Shown: piece after piece, positions 49,986 to 58,197 of the stretch
Position numbering within the stretch: the first letter of the stretch is position 1
Layout of the letters: each line of letters opens with the position of its first letter
Assembly (NCBI RefSeq): GCF_018070025.1
Contig: NZ_JAGPYQ010000004.1
Location: forward strand, 1-64,000
Direction: 5' to 3'
Length of the DNA: 64,000 bases
Source: Streptomyces liliiviolaceus
GTDB lineage: Bacteria; Actinomycetota; Actinomycetes; Streptomycetales; Streptomycetaceae
Translations under genes and position numbers: made by a program
The notes under the pieces: model-generated
What the model was told of the DNA's origin: nothing
Databases searched by the model: none
The model's input: only the letters and a program-made list of their open reading frames with translations

Positions 49986-51080
49986 TTGAGAAAGATCATC
50001 ACGCCCGAAGAAGCAGAGCACCGACTGGAGTTTATTTTCCCGCGCGCTGCTTTCGATACGGTTCTTTCCTCTCCGTTGGCGGGCACAGCGGTTGCCGCTC
50101 TGATTTATGTCGATGCAGTGTGCAAGGCCGACGACGCTGCGGAAACGGCGCGGTGGGCACGCCCTTCGACCGTGGTATGGATTTCAGACGCGGCTCTGGA
50201 GCACCAGACGGACGGCGAGCGTCTTTCATGGCGAGTCGCCGCCCTCCAGAACAGCAAGCTCGTTGAACAGCTCCAAGAATCATGGGGCATCCCTTTCCAG
50301 CCGAAATATAGGGACAACACGCGCGAAACGCTCCGCGATGAGACGTTCAGGGCATGGCGCGAGCATCACGCGATCCGGAAGAGGCCCGGGATTGCGGTCA
50401 ACAGCAGTAAACCCACCTGGGCGCTGCTAGACGATTTCGCAGACCTTTTTGACCCCGACATGACGGATGATCAGGTTAGGGAAGCGGCTCAGCAGTGGCG
50501 GGACCGGCATATGACCCCCGGTACCAAGCTCAAGGCTATGCGCGCTATCAAGGCGCAGGAAGCCAAACATGCTGTCATTGTTAAACTCCCTGACAATACC
50601 ACCCGAACCCTTGAACCCGGAAAATCATCCCTCATAATTAAGGGCGTTATCGAGGAATGGGCTCCTGCGCGCATGGGAGAGCCTGTGGTGCTCGCAATCT
50701 CCGAGCCGGGAGATAAGGTCCACATCGGCGACAAGGGGACCTTGCAGAGCACGGGCATCAAAATCGACCCGAAAGACGTGCTCCCGGACGTACTGATGGC
50801 CGACGTGAACTCGGACCCTGTAACGTTTTGGATCATCGAAGCAGTGGCGTCTGACGGCGCTGTGACCGAGGGACGCCGCAAAGCACTCCTCGGATGGGCA
50901 GCACAACAGAACATCAAGGCCAGCCAGTGCTCATTTCTCAGCGCTTTCGAGTCACGCAACGCAGCCCCTGCCAAGAAGCGCCTCAAGGACCTCGCTGCCG
51001 GCACCTGGGCGTGGTTCGCTGACGAACCCGGCCATGAACTCTCCTGGTATCAGATGTTTCCAACCGCAGACGATGTCTGA
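49986..51080 (+). CDS. BsuBI/PstI-family restriction endonuclease
   Basis: 364 residues from TTG 49986, one base after the methylase stop. The N-terminal half is a helical recognition region (ITPEEAEHRLEFIFPRAAFD). The C-terminal domain carries the family signature KGTLQSTGIKIDPKDVLPD, then VLMADVNSDPVTFWIIEAVA and SDGAVTEGRRKALLGWA. PstI cuts CTGCAG; this one's specificity cannot be read from sequence. CTGCAG sites occur throughout the window, so they are not depleted. Base composition is lower in GC than the neighbours, suggesting recent transfer. Confidence 0.85.
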   Translation: MRKIITPEEAEHRLEFIFPRAAFDTVLSSPLAGTAVAALIYVDAVCKADDAAETARWARPSTVVWISDAALEHQTDGERLSWRVAALQNSKLVEQLQESWGIPFQPKYRDNTRETLRDETFRAWREHHAIRKRPGIAVNSSKPTWALLDDFADLFDPDMTDDQVREAAQQWRDRHMTPGTKLKAMRAIKAQEAKHAVIVKLPDNTTRTLEPGKSSLIIKGVIEEWAPARMGEPVVLAISEPGDKVHIGDKGTLQSTGIKIDPKDVLPDVLMADVNSDPVTFWIIEAVASDGAVTEGRRKALLGWAAQQNIKASQCSFLSAFESRNAAPAKKRLKDLAAGTWAWFADEPGHELSWYQMFPTADDV

Positions 51081-51206
51081 CATGCGCGGCCCAGGGCGAG
51101 ATCACCAATTTTGAATTGGATCTTCGCAAGCATCCTTCACCGTGGCATGGGTCTGTCCTGTTCAGGTGACTGCGTCCAAGAGGTGGCGGCCGTAGGGTCG
51201 TCGACC

Positions 51207-51653
51207 ATGGACGCAGTTGAGGTCGTTCAGATGGTCATGGGTGCTGTCGCGCTTGGCGTCGGAACCGGTGCAGCGTTGACGTTGTGGGTGCAGCATCGAG
51301 TAGCAAAGCTGAAGGATCCAGAGCGGGCTGAGACGCCGGCGAAGGCCGCCGTGACCAACTTTGATGAAGCGATGCGGACCTTGGAGCGGTCGGCAACAGC
51401 CATCGGTACTGCGCAAAAGTTCGCCAACGCCTTGAAATGGGATGAGTGGAACACCGAGAGCGCTCTTCGCTTCGTAGGTGCTCCCGATGAGGTAGGAGAT
51501 GCCGCCGCCAGGTACGCCGAAGCGATTCATGCGTACATGCTCGTCAAGTACGAACGGCGTGCAGACGGAAACGTTGATTCCCTGACGAAGGCGACGGCGA
51601 CAGTGCAAGAGGCGCGCCGAACATTCACGAAGATGGCTCAGGATTGGCTGTAG
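51207..51653 (+). CDS. Membrane-anchored hypothetical protein
   Basis: 148 residues from ATG 51207. The N-terminal membrane helix (VVQMVMGAVALGVGTGAALT) is followed by a helical cytoplasmic domain (AKLKDPERAETPAKAAVTNF, RRADGNVDSLTKATATVQEA). An upstream in-frame start at 51111 would add a 32-residue leader. It follows the restriction endonuclease by about 125 bases and resembles the 46344 protein in layout. Confidence 0.5.
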   Translation: MDAVEVVQMVMGAVALGVGTGAALTLWVQHRVAKLKDPERAETPAKAAVTNFDEAMRTLERSATAIGTAQKFANALKWDEWNTESALRFVGAPDEVGDAAARYAEAIHAYMLVKYERRADGNVDSLTKATATVQEARRTFTKMAQDWL

Positions 51654-51780
51654 AAAATAAACCGAATCGTTCTCTATCTTAAGAAACAAAATATCCCACA
51701 CAGAGAGAACCATCACCACACAGGAACTCTTCATGTGTCTTAATTACCGGCCCTTTGACAATTGGTAGGTCCACGCCTTT

Positions 51781-51808
51781 CGGTCCCCGGGCATCAGCCC
51801 GGGGACCG
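51781..51808. terminator. Bidirectional terminator
   Basis: A perfect 12-bp stem: CGGTCCCCGGGC (51781-51792) and GCCCGGGGACCG (51797-51808), loop ATCA. It separates the plus-strand genes from the convergent HTH-membrane gene. Confidence 0.8.
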
Positions 51809-51822
51809 AAGAATTGAGGGCA

Positions 51823-52836
51823 TCAGAGCACTTGCATGAGCAGTACCGCCGTCGTGACGACCGCGAGCAGGACATTCGAGAGCATGAACAGGCCTCGGGT
51901 GGATGCGCTGAACGAGACGGGCGGCGGCGTGCTGTCGGTCTTGACGGGACGCAGCGGAGGCGGGGTGGTGGCCATGATCGGCATGTGCTGTTTGCGGTGC
52001 CTCAATGCGGCGATCTTGATGCGTGTCACCGTGTAGTGCCAGATCAGGGTGCGCTCGGGGTCAACTCCGCACGCTCGTAGGAAAATGTGCAGCCATTCCG
52101 TGGTGGGCAGCTCGTTTCCGCTGAGCACGTGTGCGAAGGTCGTGCCGGAGATCGGGTAGATCGGCTTGCTCCGGCGTTCAAGGTCTCCTATCGTCAACCC
52201 CTTGTCCGCGACCATCTCGCGCATCACCTCCAGGACATCGCCGGGCGTGGTGCAGAGGGCCAGCGCGGTGTGAATGTGGTCCACAGTGAGGCTACTGACG
52301 CGCTGGGCGTCGCCTTGGAACTCGGTGTCCAGCTTCGTGTGGATGTCCACGAACTGCTGGACCAACGTCATCAGACCGTCCGGCTGCGTACGGATTATGG
52401 TCCCGTCCGGCTGGGGAGGCACGGTCTTCTGTTGATCCTGCTTGTTGCGTCCTCGCCGGCCTCCAGGATGCTTGTCGGTCTCGTCCTCGGTGGTGTCGTC
52501 CGTCGGCACAGGGGCGGGGTCGGTGGGCTGGACCACGGTGTCGCGCACGGCTTGTTCCGTCATGGCGCGGACGTGAGCGTTCTGGTAGAGCCTGCGCCAT
52601 GTCGGCAGGTCCGCTTCTTTGGCGCCGCATGCGCGAATGAAGGAGTCGACGACTTCCCACTTCGGTACGGTGTTGCCGGACGCGGCTGCCGACAAGGTGG
52701 CCGTGGAGTAGTGGGACCTGGTCGACAGGGATTGGTAGGTCAGCTTGGCGGAGCGGCGGAGCGCCCGCAGTTCGCGGGCAAGCTCTGCCACCTCCAGCGG
52801 AGCCGTGGCCGGGATCTCCTTCTCAGGACGCGCCAT
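51823..52836 (-). CDS. Double-HTH protein with C-terminal membrane anchor
   Basis: 337 residues from ATG 52836 (GGAGG 5 bases upstream). The first HTH at about 15-70 ([31 protein letters not shown] turn) is XRE-like. A second similar unit lies at about 210-270 ([40 protein letters not shown]). The last 20 residues form a membrane helix ([19 protein letters not shown]), so it is tail-anchored. The upstream minus-strand frame 52823-53023 repeats part of its N-terminus. It may be a membrane-held regulator. Confidence 0.68.
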   Translation of the reverse strand: MARPEKEIPATAPLEVAELARELRALRRSAKLTYQSLSTRSHYSTATLSAAASGNTVPKWEVVDSFIRACGAKEADLPTWRRLYQNAHVRAMTEQAVRDTVVQPTDPAPVPTDDTTEDETDKHPGGRRGRNKQDQQKTVPPQPDGTIIRTQPDGLMTLVQQFVDIHTKLDTEFQGDAQRVSSLTVDHIHTALALCTTPGDVLEVMREMVADKGLTIGDLERRSKPIYPISGTTFAHVLSGNELPTTEWLHIFLRACGVDPERTLIWHYTVTRIKIAALRHRKQHMPIMATTPPPLRPVKTDSTPPPVSFSASTRGLFMLSNVLLAVVTTAVLLMQVL

Positions 52837-53023
52837 GACTGCCTCCATGCTGAGTACTTGTGGCGTTGGTGGACACCCCGGCCGGTGGAGCGGTCGTGGG
52901 GTGGATGGTCTTGGTCGGGTGCGGGTACGAGGAGACGGCGGAGCGCCGGAGCGCCCGCAGATCGCGGGCAAGCTCCGGCAGCCCCTTCTTGTCCGTCACC
53001 GGGATCTTCCGGTCACGACGCAT
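52823..53023 (-). pseudogene. Truncated duplicate of the HTH protein N-terminus
   Basis: Starts [20 protein letters not shown], then [17 protein letters not shown]. Residues 3-31 parallel the first 33 residues of the next gene ([27 protein letters not shown]). After that the match ends, and a Pro/Thr-rich tail runs to the stop, overlapping the next start. Either a decayed tandem copy or a small coupled protein. Confidence 0.45.
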
Positions 53024-53615
53024 CACGACGCCTGTCGGCCTGCTGTCCGACGGTCCGTTCGTGGAAGCGGCGGACAAACCGCTGCCCCCACCTGTGCAGG
53101 TGACGGTGGCGCAGGTTCTGTGGCACCGTCACCTGAGAGCGTCGTCGGGCAGGGACGTGCAGCTGTCGGGCGCTGTGCTGGTGCCCCTCGTCCTCGGTGC
53201 AGCGGGCGTATCCATGGCCGGCAGCACCTCGGTGCCGACGATGGCCGAGGCCGACGTGACCCGCGCCGAGTTCGCGGACATCATCGTCACGGGCGTCGAC
53301 ATGCCCATCTCCGTGCTGACCTTCATCACGGCCTTGACCGACAACTTCTCGGTCGAGATCTCCGTAGCCGTCGTCGAGCTCCGCGACATGCTCGTCGTCG
53401 TAGGTGTCGCGCTCATTGCGAGCGCCGACGACCTGGAGAAGGCCGTCGGCGACCACGCCGGACACGAACGTCCCCACCAGGACCGCAATGGTGGGGTCGG
53501 AGCAGACGGCCTGCGTAATCACACCCGAGGTGGCGCCGGCCCCGTTCGCGGTCACGATCGCGAGGGACAAGCGCCTACGGCGCGCACGGTTGAGCCTGTT
53601 GTTGCTGGTGGACAT
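53013..53615 (-). CDS. Membrane-anchored hypothetical protein, frame uncertain
   Basis: ATG 53615 has a good ribosome site (AAGGAGAGAG). The first 75 residues look real: a basic start, then hydrophobic segments (SLAIVTANGAGATSGVITQA and IAVLVGTFVSGVVADGLLQV). Beyond about 53395 this frame becomes rich in His, Asp and Arg. The other minus frame (from 53389) and an overlapping plus-strand frame have more typical third-position GC. A frameshift near 53395 or a shorter true gene is possible. Confidence 0.4.
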   Translation of the reverse strand: MSTSNNRLNRARRRRLSLAIVTANGAGATSGVITQAVCSDPTIAVLVGTFVSGVVADGLLQVVGARNERDTYDDEHVAELDDGYGDLDREVVGQGRDEGQHGDGHVDARDDDVRELGAGHVGLGHRRHRGAAGHGYARCTEDEGHQHSARQLHVPARRRSQVTVPQNLRHRHLHRWGQRFVRRFHERTVGQQADRRRDAS

Positions 53616-53656
53616 CTCTCTCCTTGTTCCTTGGGCCGGGGTGACCCGAGGGAGAT

Positions 53657-53691
53657 CCGGAAAGGGCCGCCTGTGGGGCGGCCCTTTCCGG
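53657..53691. promoter_or_regulatory. Leader hairpin or terminator
   Basis: A perfect 15-bp stem (CCGGAAAGGGCCGCC at 53657-53671 with 53677-53691) and a 5-base loop, 42 bases upstream of the 53615 start. It could be a terminator from upstream or an attenuator in the leader. Confidence 0.55.
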
Positions 53692-54686
53692 CACCCGCCT
53701 CGGAAACCCGGGGCGGGTGTGGTGAGCGGCCTGAGTGCTCAGTACGTACCTGTATGTAGTTGTGGGTGGTGCTGCTTGTGTTCACCGGCGAGAGCGCCAA
53801 CTCCCGTGGGCCCAGAGCGGTCGGGGGCCCGACCTCCACATGCGTGTGAACAGTCTGCCTCATGGGGGTGCGGCGGTGATACTGCGTCAGGTACCCAACC
53901 CGGGGCCTGTGGTCCTGTGGATAACCCTCATGGCGGCAACACGTGTGAACGGAGAGAAGCCGAAAAACCGGGGATCTGGTATAGCCCTCAGCACCCCCAC
54001 GAATCGTACATTCGTGCCCATATGCACCTTTCGAGGGACGGCTTGAACACGCGTGGCTGACGAGTCAACACTTCTCGAACAACGTCAAACAGTGCGATCC
54101 CCGCAGCTCAGCAGTATTATTAAGTTGTGCGGGTTGTTCGGCGTAGCACGTCGAACGCTGCACACGGCCTTCCCGGCACGCCACCATGGAGGCCGCGGTC
54201 AGCGCCAACTGACCGCACAACGGAGACATCTCAAGGCCTGAGTGCTCCACGGCCCCCCGCTTCGGCGGGGGGCCAAAAAAATGCCCGCGCACAGTACGGG
54301 CCCTTCGCCCCTTTTGTGATCACGCTCGCCAAACTCTGAACAATCCGCCGCCACCTCCGACCTCGCCGCGAGCGCTTGTGACTGACATCACTCGATGGTG
54401 GCTGGCGCCAAGGGCCGAGCTTGATCACCCTTGATGGAAGTTGGCGCGAAAACGGTCACGAAGTAACAGTGGGACGGGTGCGGCACCCGGTCGCAAGGGA
54501 AAGGTTTGGCGCGAGAGGCGCGACTCGTACGATCCAGGACCGGTGCGACAGTCACGCGAGAGCCACAAGACCGCTCCTGTCCTGATCAGAGGCGTCGGAT
54601 GGGAGACGAACCCGGGCCCTCGGCTTGGATGAGTAATGGTTTCCGCGGTGCCCCGCGGCGCGGCCGCGAGCACTGCGTCCGAAGGC
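53692..54686. other. Intergenic, about 1 kb
   Basis: No convincing gene; a 62-codon frame from GTG 54053 is unsupported. A strong UUCG-loop hairpin (GGCCCCCCGC at 54251-54260 with GCGGGGGGCC at 54265-54274) is followed by seven As. Confidence 0.45.
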
Positions 54687-55215
54687 TTAAGCGGCGAAGC
54701 CGATGTTGGTGACGTACTCGTACTGGCCCCACTGGGAGCCGAGGTCGATGACCTGGTCCACCCACGCCTCGTCCAGCTGCTGGCCGTCGCCGGCGGCCCA
54801 TGCACCGACGATGCGGTTCCAGTGGCGGACGTTCATGGTGCGGAACTCCATGGCGCGCTGGCGGGGCCGGTCGACCTGGGACTGGTTGAGCGGGTGGATT
54901 TCCACCCGGGTGCCGCGGCCGTCGCGGTTGAGCCGGGCGAGCAGATACCGCGCGACATTCTCCCGCCGCACAGTCCGATAGGCCTGCTCGATCACGGCGA
55001 GGTTCTTCCTGGAGGGCGTGCGGGTGCCGGCCTGCCAGGCGCGCAGAGTGCGGCCGGTAACGTTCAGACCGGCCGCGCGGGCGGCATCAAGAGCGTGGGC
55101 GCTGCGGGTGAGGTAGTTCAGGCGGGCTGTCAGGCCGCGGCGGGCGGTGACAGGGGTGGCGATGTAACCGGCGAGCGCGTCCAGCTGCCGGGCGACAGCT
55201 TCCTGGCACTTCCGC
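54687..55215 (-). pseudogene. 5'-truncated copy of the Tpg-like gene
   Basis: Nearly identical to the 3' part of 60313-60885: GRTLRAWQAGTRTPSRKNLA, then NVARYLLARLNRDGRGTRVE and the shared end QWGQYEYVTNIGFAA. The frame is open back to EAVARQL near 55203, after which homology stops and no start codon precedes it. The first available start (GTG 54995) would omit the HTH. Homology resumes at neither side, so a fragment was copied here or the 5' end was deleted. Confidence 0.72.
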
Positions 55216-55224
55216 TTTGCCCTA

Positions 55225-55755
55225 CTAAACGGATTTCCTTCGGGCGATCATCGAGTTTAGACGTTGATGTGACCTTCGGCGTTTTAGTGCCATCATTGGG
55301 CTCTCGATTAGCGTCCTGGCGATGTACTGAAACCTTGCAGTCCTAGGGCAGGAGTAGAGTGTCGCCAAAACCGACTCCTTATATTCACTGCGCTCCCGGG
55401 GCGGAAGGGGTAGTGAGGAGATTTCGACAGTCATTTGCATAAGTTCCCTGATGAACCATGAGGTTGCTGCTGGCAGCGAAAGGAGAACAGACACAAGTAT
55501 TACACTGCCAGAAAAAAGGGCCGTTACCGTGCCCATCGGAAAATGCCCCGGGTAAATAGCATCCAGAATAGAGTAAGCGGCCGATACGACTACTAGCACT
55601 GAAAGGCAGATCAGGAAGCCTTTTTTGCCGTTCACCGACTGGGTGTAGTTATTTGAAAATGCCCCAACTGCCCACATTCCAGATGAAAGAAGAGCCCCTA
55701 GACCAACAAAAGAAAAGGCTGAATTCGCCGCGATTGAAATGACTTCGTAGGGCAA
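55225..55755 (-). CDS. Multi-pass membrane protein of sigma/PadR operon
   Basis: 176 residues from TTG 55755 (AAGGGAG upstream). Three hydrophobic helices: SIAANSAFSFVGLGALLSSG, GFLICLSVLVVVSAAYSILD and VTALFSGSVILVSVLLSLPA. The cytoplasmic tail is basic (MALKRRRSHQRLNSMIARRK). It lies 19 bases after the winged-helix gene. Codons are richer in A/T than elsewhere. It may sense envelope state and control the sigma factor, by analogy with sigma/anti-sigma operons, but no anti-sigma domain is recognisable. Confidence 0.6.
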   Translation of the reverse strand: MPYEVISIAANSAFSFVGLGALLSSGMWAVGAFSNNYTQSVNGKKGFLICLSVLVVVSAAYSILDAIYPGHFPMGTVTALFSGSVILVSVLLSLPAATSWFIRELMQMTVEISSLPLPPRERSEYKESVLATLYSCPRTARFQYIARTLIESPMMALKRRRSHQRLNSMIARRKSV

Positions 55756-55774
55756 CGGGAATCTCCCTTGCTGG

Positions 55775-56266
55775 CTAATTTGGAGCTTCTTTTGGATGCC
55801 TTGCGTAATTCGAGGAGGATTTTCCAGCGGTCTGCTGATCGTACTGGGCGAGAGCGATAGGCAATGCAGTGGACCCCTCAGGGGATAGCCGGTAAAAGCG
55901 ACGTCGAGGCTCCCCAGCGGGAACATCTTCTTCCCAGTAGGAGTAGAGCCACCCCGCTTCTATCATCTGACGGACTGCGACATACACTCCAGGAGGCGAC
56001 ACTTTGGTACTCTCACAGATAGTGAGATCAGTGATCCAATCTCCCGAATTTTTGCGTAGCAGCTTCCCAACGGCTGCCACTTCTGCGTTCATGAAAAATC
56101 CGCCTTGTGGAGTTGCTGCCACAGACTCGCGTTGGTTCTTCAGTACAGTACCTTCACGTTTCACTCTTTCTAGCGCAGCCGTCATATCTATAAGCTCTTC
56201 AATTGCTTGAGCGTGATGACGGCGTGCTTGCCGCAGACGTTCTTCCAGTTCATTGCTTCTTTCCAC
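55775..56266 (-). CDS. PadR-like winged-helix protein with N-terminal coiled coil
   Basis: A 163-residue protein. Residues 1-50 are a charged coiled coil (ELEERLRQARRHHAQAIEEL). Residues about 62-140 are a winged helix: NSGDWITDLTICESTKVSPP, then YVAVRQMIEAGWLYSYWEED and the wing EPRRRFYRLSPEGSTA. The last part is the same pattern as in the PadR proteins at 3220 and 5177 (AGWVERYWE, RPRRRFFRLT). It is 2 bases downstream of the sigma gene and in the same operon. Confidence 0.68.
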   Translation of the reverse strand: MERSNELEERLRQARRHHAQAIEELIDMTAALERVKREGTVLKNQRESVAATPQGGFFMNAEVAAVGKLLRKNSGDWITDLTICESTKVSPPGVYVAVRQMIEAGWLYSYWEEDVPAGEPRRRFYRLSPEGSTALPIALAQYDQQTAGKSSSNYARHPKEAPN

Positions 56267-56268
56267 TG

Positions 56269-56781
56269 CTATCCCTCCTTTTCTTGTAGCAACCTTTTCA
56301 ATGTGGCCCTCGCGTGCCGCAGATGGGATCGTACCGTCGATTTCCTGACTCCCATGGTCTGCGCAATTTCACTCACTGTGAAACCGTCTACATGGAGCGC
56401 CATCGCGATACGCTGCCCTTCCGGAAGTTGAGAGAGAATGAATTTTATCCAGCTCTCACCTTCAATATTCAGCGTATCTCCCTCTGTGTCTTTCGGGGAC
56501 CTGAGCCAACCTCCCTTCACCGCGCGAGCAATATCCTCTCGACCTCTAAAGTAATTTTTACCCGCCTCCCTAATGGCTATTTTAAACGCGTAGGCTTTAG
56601 GTGTACTCAGGCCTTCCCAACGCGAGTATGTTTGAGTCATAGCGGTTTCTGCGGCATCCCGCGAGTCCTCAAGGGCGTATCCTTCCGAGACTAGAAATGA
56701 AACGATCCGAGGGAAACATTCACGGAAGAATACGTCGAAGCTCTCAGACGCATTCCCCCCCACTTCGGAATTTGCATCCAT
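56269..56781 (-). CDS. Sigma-70 family (ECF-like) factor
   Basis: A 170-residue protein. Region 2: FDVFFRECFPRIVSFLVSEG, DSRDAAETAMTQTYSRWEGL and KAYAFKIAIREAGKNYFRG. Region 4: ILSQLPEGQRIAMALHVDGF, then TVSEIAQTMGVRKSTVRSHL. Size is normal for ECF factors. Base composition is distinctly lower in GC than the rest of the window, suggesting transfer. It heads a three-gene operon (sigma, PadR-like regulator, membrane protein). Confidence 0.78.
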   Translation of the reverse strand: MDANSEVGGNASESFDVFFRECFPRIVSFLVSEGYALEDSRDAAETAMTQTYSRWEGLSTPKAYAFKIAIREAGKNYFRGREDIARAVKGGWLRSPKDTEGDTLNIEGESWIKFILSQLPEGQRIAMALHVDGFTVSEIAQTMGVRKSTVRSHLRHARATLKRLLQEKEG

Positions 56782-56812
56782 TCATTTCCCCTCCCCTGGA
56801 TCGCTAAGATAA

Positions 56813-56850
56813 CTTCCATCCCTGCATCGTTAACGATGCAGGGATGGAAG
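56813..56850. repeat. 38-bp perfect palindrome
   Basis: CTTCCATCCCTGCATCGTT and its exact reverse complement meet without a loop at GTTAAC. It sits between the stop of the small membrane gene (56855) and the sigma-factor start (56781). It could be a terminator for the first or an operator for the second. Confidence 0.8.
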
Positions 56851-56854
56851 GCCA

Positions 56855-57103
56855 CTAAGGCTTTCTTCCCACGATCAGAGCAAGCAATGCACCTAGTACC
56901 GCTGCCAACGCTGTGATCAACACTGACTGAGTGCTGATGTAGATCCCACCTGTCCCAGCTACCACAGCGTTGAACAGTACGACTGCTGCACCTGCGTTTT
57001 GGTTCGGCGCAGGAACCTTTTTTTCATGGCTCTTTGGAGCGGAAAAGATCTCTTCCGGACCGACTCCAGTGCCCGGCATGTCTTCTTGGTCTTCACCCTT
57101 CAT
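56855..57103 (-). CDS. Small two-helix membrane protein
   Basis: 82 residues from ATG 57103. A polar N-terminal half (EDQEDMPGTGVGPEEIFSAP) is followed by two membrane helices (GAAVVLFNAVVAGTGGIYIS and VLITALAAVLGALLALIVGR). It lies just upstream of the sigma operon on the same strand and resembles the small membrane proteins paired with PadR regulators at 5939. Confidence 0.5.
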   Translation of the reverse strand: MKGEDQEDMPGTGVGPEEIFSAPKSHEKKVPAPNQNAGAAVVLFNAVVAGTGGIYISTQSVLITALAAVLGALLALIVGRKP

Positions 57104-57534
57104 GCCCCCTGAGAGCAGTAGCAGGACCGAAGTGTGCACGCCGATGGAAAGATTTTTTACCCGCAGACGCGCCGCCGCTGCTCGTGGTGGACAACGGATT
57201 CATCGGCACGCCCTCGCCGACGCCGTCGGCTTCCCCGTCCGTCTCGAAGAGCTGACAGGTGCTGTGGCTCCGGCACGTCCCCTGTGCCGGAGCCACTCGT
57301 GCTCTTCCGTGTCCGGCGCCGTAGGTGCCGGACAGGCCGCCTGCGCCTGTGCCCCTGTACGGCCCCGCGCAGGCCCAAACAGAAGCCCCGGCGGGCGGAT
57401 GCCGCCGGAGCTCCTGTCGACGCTGCGAGGTGCTGCTGAGGGGCGTTGCTGACGGACGCTTCCCGCGGGCCGGGGCGGTGTGCGTGAGGGAGATGTCCCG
57501 CATCTGCGGTCTCAGGGGTGCGGGATGCCGTCGC
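57104..57534. other. Intergenic with a truncated gene tail and hairpins
   Basis: A plus-strand frame ending at 57255 reads PPLLVVDNGFIGTPSPTPSA, then SPSVSKS. It is followed by the hairpin at 57264-57296 and looks like a surviving C-terminus. A second hairpin pairs GTCCGGC (57309) with GCCGGAC (57332). Confidence 0.35.
57264..57296 (+). terminator. Terminator hairpin
   Basis: GTGGCTCCGGCAC (57264-57276) pairs perfectly with GTGCCGGAGCCAC (57284-57296), loop of 7. Confidence 0.7.
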
Positions 57535-57804
57535 TCAACCGGCCTGCTGCTCCTTGATCTGCTCCCGGCGGTAGCTGGCGATCATGTCGTGGATCTTCTG
57601 CCGTGACTTGCCCAGCTCGCGGCCCATCTCGGCCTGAGTCCAGTCGCCGCTGTCGGTGGCTTCGGCGAGGGCGGCGCCGCGCTCGTGGGCGAGCGCAGCT
57701 TTGGCCGTGTCGATGAGTTCTGGGCAGCGCTTTGCCCGTTCGACGGGCGGCAGTTCGGCGAGCTGCTGAAGAGCGGTGATCAGATCGTTCAGCGCGGTCG
57801 TCAT
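57535..57804 (-). CDS. Small HTH protein
   Basis: An 89-residue protein. An N-terminal helical part (LNDLITALQQLAELPPVERA) is followed by an HTH (GDWTQAEMGRELGKSRQKIH, then DMIASYRREQ). This arrangement is common in Streptomyces plasmid and phage regulators. It lies 55 bases downstream of another small gene on the same strand, probably in one operon from the promoter near 58180. Confidence 0.62.
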   Translation of the reverse strand: MTTALNDLITALQQLAELPPVERAKRCPELIDTAKAALAHERGAALAEATDSGDWTQAEMGRELGKSRQKIHDMIASYRREQIKEQQAG

Positions 57805-57859
57805 GATGTCGCCCTTCGTGCGGGAGGGGCCGGGTTTCCCCGGCCCCTCGGCTGGTCTG

Positions 57860-58111
57860 TTACGTCCATGCGACGAATTCGTTCTCCCACTCGGTGAGAT
57901 CGCGGTCCATCCACTCGGCGTATCCGCTCTGCCGACCCTCGGGGAGGAGCTTCCCGGTGCGCCGGTTGCTCAGTTCCAGCTTGTGACTGCTGTCGTAGCG
58001 GGCGGCCCACTCGTCGAACATGTCGTAGGCGGTCTGCTCGTCGATGTCGAAGTAGAACCGCTTCACGGGGATCTTGTCCGCGTTCTTGATCTCAATCTGG
58101 TACGTCTTCAT
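57860..58111 (-). CDS. Hypothetical protein
   Basis: An 83-residue protein. It starts MKTYQIEIKNADKIPVKRFY, then FDIDEQTAYDMFDEWAARYD, with an acidic, Trp-containing end (TEWENEFVAWT). The alternating-strand start suggests a small alpha/beta protein. No family recognised. First gene of the unit with the 57535 HTH gene. Confidence 0.55.
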   Translation of the reverse strand: MKTYQIEIKNADKIPVKRFYFDIDEQTAYDMFDEWAARYDSSHKLELSNRRTGKLLPEGRQSGYAEWMDRDLTEWENEFVAWT

Positions 58112-58160
58112 CTCCGCCGTCCTCTCCCTCTGCTGTTGTCGTCCCTACACCCATCAATGC

Positions 58161-58197
58161 ACCCCCCTACAGGGGTACGTCAACCCTAGGGGGGTAC
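58161..58197 (-). promoter_or_regulatory. Operator-like repeats and promoter
   Basis: On the minus strand, GTACCCCCCTAGGG and GTACCCCTGTAGGGG are two related dyads flanking TTGACG, a -35-like element (58178-58183). They lie about 50-85 bases upstream of the 58111 start. The neighbouring small HTH protein is a candidate binder. Confidence 0.55.

Noticed and set aside
53129..53759. Alternative plus-strand gene with good third-position GC (EADVTRAEFADIIVTGVDMP)
   Set aside because: It has no clear ribosome site, runs antisense through the well-started minus-strand gene and ends in composition typical of antisense frames. The ambiguity is noted in the minus-strand entry.
54053..54241. 62-codon frame starting at GTG 54053
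   Set aside because: Weak ribosome site and no recognisable features; the region is better described as non-coding.
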